NCBI RefSeq assembly: GCF_902143515.1
Contig: NZ_CABFVD010000002.1
Location: 229,088 to 293,087 of the forward strand
From: Hathewaya massiliensis
GTDB taxonomy: Bacteria > Bacillota > Clostridia > Clostridiales > Clostridiaceae
DNA length: 64,000 nucleotides
Reading direction: 5' to 3'
A model generated the notes under the pieces. That model was not told the DNA's origin, made no database searches, and saw nothing but the letters and a program-made list of their open reading frames with translations. A program made the position numbers and the translations under genes. The first letter of the stretch is position 1. Each line of letters starts with the position of its first letter. Positions 34,572 through 43,131 of this stretch are shown here, in pieces.

Positions 34572-35087
34572 ATGTATAGTGCAGAAGATATTTTAAATGC
34601 AAGAGAAGAAAGAGTTGAATTTCAACAGGAATTACTTCAGAAATTTAAGGAAACTTTAATAACTATGAGGGTAAATTATCCTGGTATAAATAAGGATAAT
34701 TCTATTACAAGGGGCATAATTTCTATTATGAAGCATAATCTTTATGATTTATTTAAGCATAATATTATTTTCAAAAAGGAAGAGGTAAGGGCAGAAGGCC
34801 CTTTAGTGTATCTAGTTGTAAAAGGGGATTCAAGAGATATAAAAATAAAAACCATAGAATTAGAAGAAGCCCATGCTCTAGGGAGACTTTTAGACATTGA
34901 TGTATATGATAAAGAGGGGAATTCTCTAAGTAGAAGTGAGCTTGGCTTTGAAAAGAGAAAGTGTTTTATTTGTAATGAGGAGGCTCATCTTTGTGTTAGA
35001 GCTAGAAAACATAAGGAAGAGCATATAAAAGATTTTATAAAAAATAAATACGAAGAATATTTACAAGTGGGGAAAGAGGATGAATAA
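34572..35087 (+). CDS. citX: apo-citrate lyase phosphoribosyl-dephospho-CoA transferase
   Basis: CitX attaches the prosthetic group precursor to the citrate lyase acyl carrier subunit. The 171 residues include HALGRLLDIDVYD and the closing Cys/His motif RKCFICNEEAHLCVRARKH, both typical. It starts 6 bp after citC with a poor ribosome binding site, suggesting coupling, and overlaps citG by 8 bp. Confidence 0.9.
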   Translation: MYSAEDILNAREERVEFQQELLQKFKETLITMRVNYPGINKDNSITRGIISIMKHNLYDLFKHNIIFKKEEVRAEGPLVYLVVKGDSRDIKIKTIELEEAHALGRLLDIDVYDKEGNSLSRSELGFEKRKCFICNEEAHLCVRARKHKEEHIKDFIKNKYEEYLQVGKEDE

Positions 35088-35973
35088 AAATAAGGAGCAT
35101 ATTATAAGGAAATTAGGAGAGTTTGCAAGCGAAGCTATGCTATATGAGGTTTCAGCATACCCTAAACCTGGACTTGTAACCCCTAATTCTAAAGGTGCTC
35201 ATGAGGATATGGATTATTTCACTTTTTTAAGTAGCATTTCCGCTCTAAACTTTTATATGTATAGGTTCGCAGAGGCGGGTTTTAGTCATAATAAGCCTAA
35301 AGAGATTTTCAGTAATATTAGAGTCTTAGGGGTAAAGGCAGAAAAGGCAATGATGGAGAAAACCGACAATACAAATACCCATAAGGGAATGATATTTCTA
35401 ATGGGTATAAGTCTTGTAGCTACTGCTAAAACCATATATGAGGGGGGCGACTTTTCTGATATTAGGGAAACTATAAAAGATATGACAGAGGGCATAGTAG
35501 ATAGGGAGTTAAAAAGTAAACACTTAGAGCATATAAAAGAGAAAAAATCTACAAAGTTAACTTATGGTGAAAAACTTTACTTTAAATATGGTATAAAAGG
35601 CATAAGAGGTGAGGTTGAGAGAGGCATTCCAGTAGTATTTGAACATGCTCTTCCTACATATAGGGGGTTAAAGGATATAGGGGAGAGAGAAAGACTTATA
35701 CATACTTTAATTTGTATAATGGCCCATTGTGAGGATAGTACAGTACTTCACAGAAATACCATAGATAAACTTTATTATGTGCAGGAAAAAGCAAAATATA
35801 TACTTAGTTTAGGTGGTTTTAAAAATGAACAAGGTAGAAGAGAAATAGAAAATCTAGATAGAGAATTTTGTAATATACATATAAGTCCAGGAGGATGTGC
35901 AGACCTTTTAGCAATTACTATATTTTTTAGTTTAGTATACGATTTTATGGGAGAGGGAACCTTTTATGAGTAA
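35080..35973 (+). CDS. citG: triphosphoribosyl-dephospho-CoA synthase
   Basis: CitG makes the citrate lyase prosthetic group precursor from ATP and dephospho-CoA. The 297-residue protein shows the family segments YPKPGLVTPNSKGAHEDMD, NTNTHKGMIF and DSTVLHRN. It overlaps citX at its start and the next gene by 8 bp at its end. The lyase subunits CitD, CitE and CitF are not in this window. Confidence 0.9.
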   Translation: MNKNKEHIIRKLGEFASEAMLYEVSAYPKPGLVTPNSKGAHEDMDYFTFLSSISALNFYMYRFAEAGFSHNKPKEIFSNIRVLGVKAEKAMMEKTDNTNTHKGMIFLMGISLVATAKTIYEGGDFSDIRETIKDMTEGIVDRELKSKHLEHIKEKKSTKLTYGEKLYFKYGIKGIRGEVERGIPVVFEHALPTYRGLKDIGERERLIHTLICIMAHCEDSTVLHRNTIDKLYYVQEKAKYILSLGGFKNEQGRREIENLDREFCNIHISPGGCADLLAITIFFSLVYDFMGEGTFYE

Positions 35974-37279
35974 AGATAATGAAATTTATAAGAAAGCTTT
36001 GGATTATTATCATAATGGAGATATAGAAAAAGCTATTTCAGTTTGTGAAAGTTTAGGAGAAGAAATTGCTTTAAGTAGCAATATATTAAATTTTAAAGGC
36101 TTGTTGCATTATCTAAAAGGCGAAATGAATGATGCTAGGAAACTTTGGAATTTAAATTATGAAAAAAATAAGGATGAAATATCAAAGAAGTATCTTTTAG
36201 ACAGTAAAAAGGATGAAGACTATGCAATTTTATTTATTGAAGCATTGCATCATATAAAAGAGCTTCAAATATCTAATGCCATAGAGAAGCTTGAGGTTTG
36301 CAAGGAAAAAACTAATTATAACAGTATTAATGTAAATAATGAACTTGCTAAATGTTATATGAAAAAAGGAAAATATAAAAAGGTTATGGAATGTATAGAA
36401 GTGGTTTTAAATTTAGATAAGAAGAATCCTATAGCCTTAGAAAATAGAAAGACTTTAATATCCTTAGGAATAATTAAAGATAAGAGTAACAAAAAACTAT
36501 ATATAGGATTATCAATTATTTTAATCCTTTTATGTGGAGGGCTATTTTATAAATTTGGTATTTTAGATAAGAATAATATTAGTAAGAAAAATGTAAACAA
36601 TACAAATATGGCGAAGAAAACAGTTGAGAATGATAAAAATAAAAATGAATTAAACAAAAACCAATTAAATAATAAAGATAATAAAGTTACGGAAGATAAG
36701 TCTAAAAACAGTACAGAAGAAAAAGAAGATGAAGTAAAAAATAAAGAAGATGAGAAGAATAAAGATAAAAGTAAAGAGCAGATAGATGAAAAAAAAGTTT
36801 TTCCTTCACAAAACCTAAGAAGTGCTATAGACAATAAAGAGTATGATAAGATTTATACCATACTACAGGAATATAAGGTTGAAAATTTAAATATAAATGA
36901 TAAAGTAATTTTTAATGAAGCTAAAAATCTTATGGAGAATAAGGCAGGGGAATATTATTATTTTAAGGGAAGAGATTTTGCTAAGAATAATAAATTTAAT
37001 GAAGCTATAGAATGTTATAAAAAGGGAATAAACTATGGAAAAGGAATATTTCCATATGAAGATAGTCTTTACATTCTTGGAGTTTCATACAATAAGGTAG
37101 GTAATACAGAAGAGGCATTAAGAATTTATGAGAAATATTATAAGGAATATAAGGATAAGTCCTATGTAAAAAAAGGAACTTATATAAAAGATGTTATGTA
37201 TTATCTTAGAGATACTTATAAGAATTTAGATGATAATAAATTTAAGGTCTATGAAGAAGAACTTAAAAAACTAGATTAA
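35966..37279 (+). CDS. TPR-repeat protein with one membrane helix
   Basis: This 437-residue protein has N-terminal TPR-like helices (about 1-165), a membrane helix (about 177-196), then a Lys/Asn/Glu-rich low-complexity linker (about 200-275) and C-terminal TPRs (YYYFKGRDFAKNNKFNEAIECY). The topology would place the linker and second TPR block outside the cytoplasm. It overlaps citG by 8 bp but has no known link to citrate lyase. Its role is unknown; a scaffold function is a guess. Confidence 0.75.
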   Translation: MSKDNEIYKKALDYYHNGDIEKAISVCESLGEEIALSSNILNFKGLLHYLKGEMNDARKLWNLNYEKNKDEISKKYLLDSKKDEDYAILFIEALHHIKELQISNAIEKLEVCKEKTNYNSINVNNELAKCYMKKGKYKKVMECIEVVLNLDKKNPIALENRKTLISLGIIKDKSNKKLYIGLSIILILLCGGLFYKFGILDKNNISKKNVNNTNMAKKTVENDKNKNELNKNQLNNKDNKVTEDKSKNSTEEKEDEVKNKEDEKNKDKSKEQIDEKKVFPSQNLRSAIDNKEYDKIYTILQEYKVENLNINDKVIFNEAKNLMENKAGEYYYFKGRDFAKNNKFNEAIECYKKGINYGKGIFPYEDSLYILGVSYNKVGNTEEALRIYEKYYKEYKDKSYVKKGTYIKDVMYYLRDTYKNLDDNKFKVYEEELKKLD

Positions 37280-37424
37280 TATTAGATTAAATTTCAATAG
37301 TTAAGCCTTTGAGTGTTTGACTATTAACTTAAATTTATATAGAATTTGTATAGTCAAATAAAGTAAAGTTTAATGTCTATAAGACATTTGAATAAAGAAT
37401 ATAATGGTTTAGCATATTAATGAT

Positions 37425-37469
37425 TTCTAAGCTTTATATATGGAGTACCACTGCATATATAGCTTAGAA
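37425..37469 (+). promoter_or_regulatory. long hairpin in the thioredoxin leader
   Basis: TTCTAAGCTTTATATATG (37425-37442) pairs with CATATATAGCTTAGAA (37454-37469) except for a short bulge, around an 11-base loop. It is not followed by a T run, so it may be a regulatory or stabilising structure rather than a terminator. Confidence 0.5.
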
Positions 37470-37522
37470 TTCTATTTCTAATGATGCACTAAAAAGGTAT
37501 AAATTAATATGGAGGAATGGAA

Positions 37523-37837
37523 ATGATAGATATAAGTGGAATGAACTTTGATAAAGAGGTATTAGAAGAAGGAAACCTTGTTGTAGCTGATTTTTGGGCT
37601 TCTTGGTGTAATCCATGTAAAATGTTAGGGGTAGTCTTAGAAGAAGTATCTGAAGAAATAGGATCAAAAGTAAAATTTGTTAAAATAAATGTAGAGGAAA
37701 ATCCGCAATTAGCACAAAGATTTAACGTTAAAAACTTACCTACACTTATGGTGTTTAACAAAGGTGAATTAAAAGATATGGTTACTGGATTTAAACCAAA
37801 ACAGGACATTGAAAAGTTTATACAAAAGAACTTATAG
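37523..37837 (+). CDS. trxA: thioredoxin with WCNPC active site
   Basis: This 104-residue thioredoxin has redox cysteines 29 and 32 in ASWCNPCKM; the usual Gly is replaced by Asn. Cis-proline is in NLPTLMVF. Start 37523 is set by GGAGG seven bases before it; an ATG two codons earlier is too close. The gene pairs with the reductase 13 bp downstream. Confidence 0.9.
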   Translation: MIDISGMNFDKEVLEEGNLVVADFWASWCNPCKMLGVVLEEVSEEIGSKVKFVKINVEENPQLAQRFNVKNLPTLMVFNKGELKDMVTGFKPKQDIEKFIQKNL

Positions 37838-37850
37838 GAAGAGGTAGAAA

Positions 37851-38717
37851 ATGAATAGATACGATGTAGCTATAATTGGTAGTGGACCTGCAGGGTTAGA
37901 GGCTGCTATTAATCTTAAACGTAAGGGTAAAGATTTTATAATTTTTGGATCAGAGGAATTAAGTGAAAAATTAGTTAGAGCAAGAGAGATAAATAACTAT
38001 TTAGGATTTCATAGAATAACAGGAGTAGAACTTAAAAATCATTTTAAAAATCATATAGAATCCTTAGGAATTTCAATAACTTGTGAAAGAGTAAATAATG
38101 TATACGCTATGGGTGATTATTATACTATAATTTCTGGGGATAAAACCTATGAAGCTAAGTCTATAATAGTTGCTACAGGAGCAAACTATGGTAAACCTTT
38201 AGTAAATGAAGAGAAGTTTCATGGAAAGGGTATAAGTTATTGTGCAAGTTGCGATGCTCCTTTGTATAGCGAAAGCACAGTTGCAGTAGTAGGTTATAGC
38301 AAAAGGTCTGAAGAAGAGGCTATGTATATAGCAAATATGGGAGCAAAGGTTTATTATATACCTATGTATAAAGACTTTAAAAATACTATTTCAAATAAAA
38401 ATATTAAGGTAGTAAACGAAAAGGCTGTAGAAGTAAAAGGAAATGAAGTTATAGAAACCTTAGTTTTAGAGAATAGTGAACTAGAAGTTGAAGGAATCTT
38501 TATATTAAAAGAAGTTGCTGAATATGAAGCTTTAATACCGAGCATAGAATTGGAAAATGGTTTTATAAAGGTAGATAAGAATATGGAGACTAATCTTAAA
38601 GGGTGTTTTGCAGCAGGAGATTGTACAGGAAGACCTTATAGATTTATGGTAGCTGCATCTGAAGGGCTTATAGCTTCAGCAGAAGCTGTTAACTATTTAG
38701 ATGAATTGGATATGTAG
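37851..38717 (+). CDS. flavin thioredoxin reductase lacking the NADPH motif (FFTR-like)
   Basis: This 288-residue protein has the FAD motif GSGPAGLEAA (about 10-19), redox pair Cys131-Cys134 (YCASCDAP) and the closing FAD segment GCFAAGDCTGRPYR, all as in TrxB. The NADPH-binding GGGxSA and HRRxxxR are missing: the matching stretch reads VAVVGYSKRSEEEA, followed by IPMYKDFKN. This matches the ferredoxin-dependent flavin thioredoxin reductases of clostridia, so electrons probably come from ferredoxin. It follows its thioredoxin partner with GGAAGAGG upstream. Confidence 0.85.
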   Translation: MNRYDVAIIGSGPAGLEAAINLKRKGKDFIIFGSEELSEKLVRAREINNYLGFHRITGVELKNHFKNHIESLGISITCERVNNVYAMGDYYTIISGDKTYEAKSIIVATGANYGKPLVNEEKFHGKGISYCASCDAPLYSESTVAVVGYSKRSEEEAMYIANMGAKVYYIPMYKDFKNTISNKNIKVVNEKAVEVKGNEVIETLVLENSELEVEGIFILKEVAEYEALIPSIELENGFIKVDKNMETNLKGCFAAGDCTGRPYRFMVAASEGLIASAEAVNYLDELDM

Positions 38718-38753
38718 AAGATGTATAGAATTAATAATTACAAACTTTATTAA

Positions 38754-38797
38754 AATAAGCCTTATCGTAGTTAAATATGATAAGGCTTATTAGTTAA
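38754..38797 (+). terminator. Rho-independent terminator
   Basis: AATAAGCCTTATC (38754-38766) pairs perfectly with GATAAGGCTTATT (38779-38791). It ends the thioredoxin operon. Confidence 0.8.
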
Positions 38798-38899
38798 AAT
38801 TATTTTTTATGTTATATTTATATTAATATACTTTTATATTTAAAGTAAAATTTATCTTAAGTTAAAGTATCCTTTTAATTTTGTAAGGTTTTTTATTTG

Positions 38900-39469
38900 T
38901 TAGTTAATTACAAAAAAAACGTGTCTACCAATGGATCTCTGATTTTCCTTTTTAGTATTCTTCATCCAACTACAAGTAGCTATTTGAGGATTATAAAAGA
39001 ATAGAGCATTATTTGTAGGATCTACTCCTTTTAGTGCATCGAAAACTGCTGAATAGCATTCTTCAGTAGGAGTTACTTCTATGCTTCCATTCTTAACACA
39101 AGAAAAAGCTCCTCTTTGTTTTATAACTTGTTCTATGGTTTTAGGAAACTTTTTATCCCTTGCTCTATTTAAAATTACAGAAGCTACAGCTACCTTTCCA
39201 TCATAAGGTTCTCCTCTGCTTTCGCCATATACAACCTTAGCCATAAGATGAATATCTTCATCTGTAACATGAAGACTTCTATGATTGTTGTTGAATACGG
39301 CCTTTGCATTATCCTTTTCATTGTATAAGATTTTTGTATCCTCAGAAGCACTTTTAGCTACAACTAAATTATCATAAGGATGATGTTGTAATCCACCCAC
39401 TGTTGGTGTAGAAAATACTAAAAAACTAAGTATTAATAAAAAAGTAAAAGTTAATTTTTTGGTATTCAT
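38900..39469 (-). CDS. SleB-type cell wall hydrolase
   Basis: This 189-residue secreted enzyme has a signal peptide (about residues 1-27) and a C-terminal Hydrolase_2/SleB domain with the catalytic Glu in KVVYGESRGEPYDGKVAVA and CSWMKNTK near the end. SleB domains are lytic transglycosylases acting on spore cortex muramic-lactam, but family members also act on vegetative walls. A c-di-AMP riboswitch ends five bases before its ribosome binding site, so expression should follow c-di-AMP level. Confidence 0.85.
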   Translation of the reverse strand: MNTKKLTFTFLLILSFLVFSTPTVGGLQHHPYDNLVVAKSASEDTKILYNEKDNAKAVFNNNHRSLHVTDEDIHLMAKVVYGESRGEPYDGKVAVASVILNRARDKKFPKTIEQVIKQRGAFSCVKNGSIEVTPTEECYSAVFDALKGVDPTNNALFFYNPQIATCSWMKNTKKENQRSIGRHVFFVIN

Positions 39470-39486
39470 ATTTCTCCCTTCCTTTT

Positions 39487-39607
39487 GCCTACGGAGTTAG
39501 CTGTCGGGTTCGGTAAAGGATAACCTTCACTATATAGTGATTCACCCCTAAATTTGGTTCCTCCGCGTTTTAACCTAAATTTAAAAAACCTTGGCGTTTA
39601 CTTAGGC
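39487..39607 (-). promoter_or_regulatory. c-di-AMP riboswitch (ydaO/yuaA type)
   Basis: Read on the minus strand, the region contains the conserved blocks GGAGGAACCAAATTT, GGGGTGAATC and ACCCGACAGCTAACTCCGTA in order and spacing. The outer helix is GCCTA (39603-39607) with TAGGC (39487-39491). These are the hallmarks of the ydaO class, which senses c-di-AMP and usually turns genes off. No terminator hairpin separates the aptamer from the GGAAGGGAG site (39474-39482), suggesting control of translation or a compact overlapping switch. Confidence 0.9.
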
Positions 39608-39674
39608 TATTGATATTTTAACCAAAATAAAATATTTAATACATAAATTTAAAAGTTTATTATTAAATATGTCT

Positions 39675-40649
39675 TTATAGATCTATCTTTAAGTTCTTAT
39701 ATTTACTTAAGATTTCTTCTAAGGAGGTATTAACTTTTTCATAATCTTTTTGAATGTTTTCATTTTCCATATATTCATCAGGATTATTATTTTCTATAGT
39801 TACTATAGTGTTTAAATTTTGCAAATATAGTTCATAATCTTTTAATAGAGAATGTAAAGAATCAAAGGGAGCCTTACCTTTTTCAGGTATAGAAATATCA
39901 GATAAAGAGATTTTAATGTTTGATAAATCTTCTAGGTCTTTATTTATAGAATTTAATACAGGCTCAAAGACTCTATTTCCCTCTCGTATTCGTTTTATAT
40001 TTTCATCATAATTATTTTTGCTTAATAAGTCTTCAAATTTTTGTTTAGCTAATTCTAAAGAATTTTTAAATTGAAGATTCTGAGACTCTTTAACTTTTTC
40101 TTCCTTTTGTTTTTCTATGGAGGTATTTGCAAAATCCATTACCATATCTATAAAGGAATTTAAAGTAGAGGGAAATTCTATGTTAAAGGATTTATCTTTA
40201 ACAAGTTCATAATTTGACTCAGTATTTTCTCTATATTTTTTTAGACTATCTATGGCCTTATCAAGACCTATATTATTTGGGTTGTTTACTATGGAAATGC
40301 ACTGTTTATATATCATTATATTATTTTCTAATCCTTCCTTTAGATATTTTTGCTTATCCTTATATTTTTCAGGAGGATTTAACTTAGTAACTTCATTTTT
40401 ATATTGGATTAAATTATCTATTACTTCTTTATTCATGGTTGCATTTATTTTATCCAAGTTTAAGTTTCTGTTAGCACTATAAGTATTTATATCTTCGTTT
40501 ATTTTGTTTATTTTAGTTATGTAACTTTTAATAGATTTTTCATAGGAGGAATTATTTGCGCCTATAAAATAGTAATATATACAAAAGAAGAGTCCAGCTA
40601 AGGTAAGAATAACAATGGAGCTTATAACTAAAGTTTTTTTCTTTTGCAA
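39675..40649 (-). CDS. membrane-anchored coiled-coil protein of unknown function
   Basis: This 324-residue protein has a basic start (MQKKKTLVISS), one helix (about residues 7-28) and a long helical extracytoplasmic region rich in Lys/Glu/Asn. TTG 40649 is preferred since AAGGGGTG lies just upstream; the longer in-frame ATG versions lack such a site. It lies between the riboswitch-hydrolase unit and cdaA, on the opposite strand from cdaA. The family is not recognised. Confidence 0.65.
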   Translation of the reverse strand: MQKKKTLVISSIVILTLAGLFFCIYYYFIGANNSSYEKSIKSYITKINKINEDINTYSANRNLNLDKINATMNKEVIDNLIQYKNEVTKLNPPEKYKDKQKYLKEGLENNIMIYKQCISIVNNPNNIGLDKAIDSLKKYRENTESNYELVKDKSFNIEFPSTLNSFIDMVMDFANTSIEKQKEEKVKESQNLQFKNSLELAKQKFEDLLSKNNYDENIKRIREGNRVFEPVLNSINKDLEDLSNIKISLSDISIPEKGKAPFDSLHSLLKDYELYLQNLNTIVTIENNNPDEYMENENIQKDYEKVNTSLEEILSKYKNLKIDL

Positions 40650-40810
40650 TAGGATCACACCCCTTAACATAATATTTTTAGAATAGTTTATTCGAGAATT
40701 CTGTTTATAACAATTATACATAAATATCCTTACTTTATAAAGAATAAAATGAATATTTAGGTATTACAAAGAAGTAAAATTCATAAAAATTTATACTATA
40801 TAATTATTTA

Positions 40811-40837
40811 ATAGTGTATAATTAAACTATACACTAT
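40811..40837 (+). promoter_or_regulatory. perfect inverted repeat at the cdaA promoter
   Basis: ATAGTGTATA (40811-40820) and TATACACTAT (40828-40837) are exact complements with a 7-bp centre. A TATAAT (40816-40821) falls inside, so a protein bound here would control cdaA. The regulator is not identified. Confidence 0.55.
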
Positions 40838-40866
40838 ATTAAATTAAAAGTTTTGAGGTGAAAAGG

Positions 40867-41724
40867 GTGGAGTATATTAATACATTTTTAAATGGATTTT
40901 TCAATACCATAGAAAATATAAGGATATCTAATATTTTGGATATTATTGTAGTTTCTATTATTTTTTATAAAACTTATAATCTCATAAAAGAAACTAGGGC
41001 AGAGCAATTATTAAAAGGTATTTTATTTGTATTTTTATTAATTCCTGTAAGTGGATTTCTTCACCTAACCACTTTAAACTGGATATTAAATGAAACTATA
41101 ACAATTGGATTATTAACCATTGTAATTATATTTCAGCCTGAAATTAGAAAGGCACTTGAACACTTAGGTAGGAGTACCTTTACTGATAGGCACATTCTAG
41201 AGGATGAGGAGATAAGAAAGCACGTTATTGGAGAGATAATAGATGCTGTTGAAAATCTATCTGCCACTAAAACAGGTGCTTTAATAGTACTAGAACAACG
41301 CACAGGCCTTGGAGAGATAATGAATACAGGGACAAAAATAGATGCCATTGTTTCTTCAGCTTTACTTGAAAATATTTTTGTTGTAAACACACCACTTCAT
41401 GATGGAGCTACTATTATAAGAGATGATAGGATAGTAGCATCGGGATGTTTTTTACCTTTAACAGATAATAACACTATAAATAAAAAACTAGGAACTAGGC
41501 ATAGAGCTGCCATAGGGCTTTCTGAGACATCAGATGCTATAGTTATAGTGGTTTCAGAGGAAACAGGAACTATATCTATAGCTTTAAATGGGAAAATAAT
41601 TAGAAATTACGACAAGGAAAGACTAAGAAATGTTCTATTGAAACTTATAGAAAATAGGCAGCCTAAGAAATTAACCTTAATGGAGAGGGTGAAGTCATGG
41701 ATAAAGAAAGAAAAGGAAAATTAG
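40867..41724 (+). CDS. cdaA: diadenylate cyclase CdaA
   Basis: CdaA makes c-di-AMP from two ATP. The 285-residue protein has three N-terminal helices (about 20-90) and the DAC domain with DGA (179-181) and RHR (211-213) active-site motifs (LHDGATIIRDD; GTRHRAAIGLSE). GTG 40867 with GAGGTGAAAAGG upstream is preferred over GTG 40858, which overlaps the ribosome binding site. It overlaps cdaR by 28 bp, the usual cdaA-cdaR pairing. Confidence 0.93.
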   Translation: MEYINTFLNGFFNTIENIRISNILDIIVVSIIFYKTYNLIKETRAEQLLKGILFVFLLIPVSGFLHLTTLNWILNETITIGLLTIVIIFQPEIRKALEHLGRSTFTDRHILEDEEIRKHVIGEIIDAVENLSATKTGALIVLEQRTGLGEIMNTGTKIDAIVSSALLENIFVVNTPLHDGATIIRDDRIVASGCFLPLTDNNTINKKLGTRHRAAIGLSETSDAIVIVVSEETGTISIALNGKIIRNYDKERLRNVLLKLIENRQPKKLTLMERVKSWIKKEKEN

Positions 41725-42965
41725 TATTAAAAATTTGCTGTGTACTAGCAGCAACGGTTTTATGGCTTTATATATCAAACACCCAAAATCCTTTAATCAC
41801 ATATACAGTTAAAAAAGTACCAGTTGAGATTAAGAATGAAGATATACTAGCTAAAAATAAATTAACATTAGTAAAAAAGGAGCAATATTATGTGGATATT
41901 AAGATTCAAGGAAGGTCTTCTGATGTGTATAGGACAAAAGCTAGTGATTTTAAAGTAGTTGCCGATCTAAGTGGGTATATAGTGAGAAAAGGAGAGAATA
42001 AAATTCCAGTTGAAGTACAAAATATGCCTTCTAGTGTGAGCATAGTGAATAATGGTAACCTATGGGTTGAACTTGAAATAGATGAGATTATAGAGAGAAC
42101 CGTTGCAGTTTCAATTAACATTAAGGGAGACAAATCTGATGATAGGTTTATAAAAGATACCATTGCAAGCCCTAAAGAGGTTAAGGTAACAGGACCTTCA
42201 AAAAATGTAAACTTAATAGATAAAGCTGTAGCTACCATAGATGTATCTAAGCTTTCAGAATCAAAAACCCTATCAGCAGAATTAGTACCTGTAAATCCAT
42301 CAGGAGCTAAGGTAAATGGAGTAGAATTAGATCCACCTATAGTACATGTTTCTATAGGAGTTAATCTTACAAAAGAAGTTCCAATTCAGGTAGATACTAT
42401 TGGAAATCTTGGAGATAGATTTAAGTTAGAGGGCATGGAACTATCTAAAGATAAGGTTAAAATCTTAGGGGAAGAAAAATTAGTAAGAGACATAAAATAT
42501 TTAAAAACAGAAACCGTAGATTTAAGCAGTTTAACTGGGGAAACTATTAAAGAAGTCAAACTAATAATTCCTCAAGGCATAGACACTTTAGATAATATTA
42601 AAGTTATAAATGTAAAGTTAAAAGTTAAACCTAAAGAAAGCAGACCAAATGCAGGAGACGATCAGAATACTGAACAGCCTACTTCTAAAAAAATTGAGAA
42701 GGAAATCTCGGCTAAGATTAACATGATAAATATACAAGATAATATTACAGCTAATATAGATAAAGAAAAAATTAGCTTTAAAGTTTCAGGTGATGAAAAT
42801 ATTATAAAGAATTTAAGTGAAAATAATTTTAAAGCATATGTAGACCTTAAGAATGTAAATTCCGAAGGACAAAAAACTATGGCTGTAACTATAGAACTAC
42901 CACATGGAGTTACTTTAGTATCTAAAGAATTTTCAGATGTAAAGGTAGATGCTAAAAGAAAGTAG
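41697..42965 (+). CDS. cdaR: CdaA regulator, YbbR-domain protein
   Basis: This 422-residue protein has an N-terminal helix (about 8-26) and several YbbR beta repeats outside the membrane, e.g. VKKVPVEIKNEDILAKN at the start of the first. YbbR/CdaR controls CdaA activity through their membrane segments. A charged linker (KPKESRPNAGDDQNTEQPT) precedes the last repeat. The 28-bp overlap with cdaA indicates coupling. Confidence 0.9.
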   Translation: MDKERKGKLVLKICCVLAATVLWLYISNTQNPLITYTVKKVPVEIKNEDILAKNKLTLVKKEQYYVDIKIQGRSSDVYRTKASDFKVVADLSGYIVRKGENKIPVEVQNMPSSVSIVNNGNLWVELEIDEIIERTVAVSINIKGDKSDDRFIKDTIASPKEVKVTGPSKNVNLIDKAVATIDVSKLSESKTLSAELVPVNPSGAKVNGVELDPPIVHVSIGVNLTKEVPIQVDTIGNLGDRFKLEGMELSKDKVKILGEEKLVRDIKYLKTETVDLSSLTGETIKEVKLIIPQGIDTLDNIKVINVKLKVKPKESRPNAGDDQNTEQPTSKKIEKEISAKINMINIQDNITANIDKEKISFKVSGDENIIKNLSENNFKAYVDLKNVNSEGQKTMAVTIELPHGVTLVSKEFSDVKVDAKRK

Positions 42966-43131
42966 CAGATATAAAGGTAAGTCATGGACACTAAATTAAA
43001 TGATATCAAGATAAAGTGATTGATATTATAGTAGCATATATTAAAATAGAGTAATAACTACTAAAATAAAGTAATGGATATGAAAATAATTAGTAGATAT
43101 TAAGAGAAAGTACTAGAAAGCGGAGGACGGT

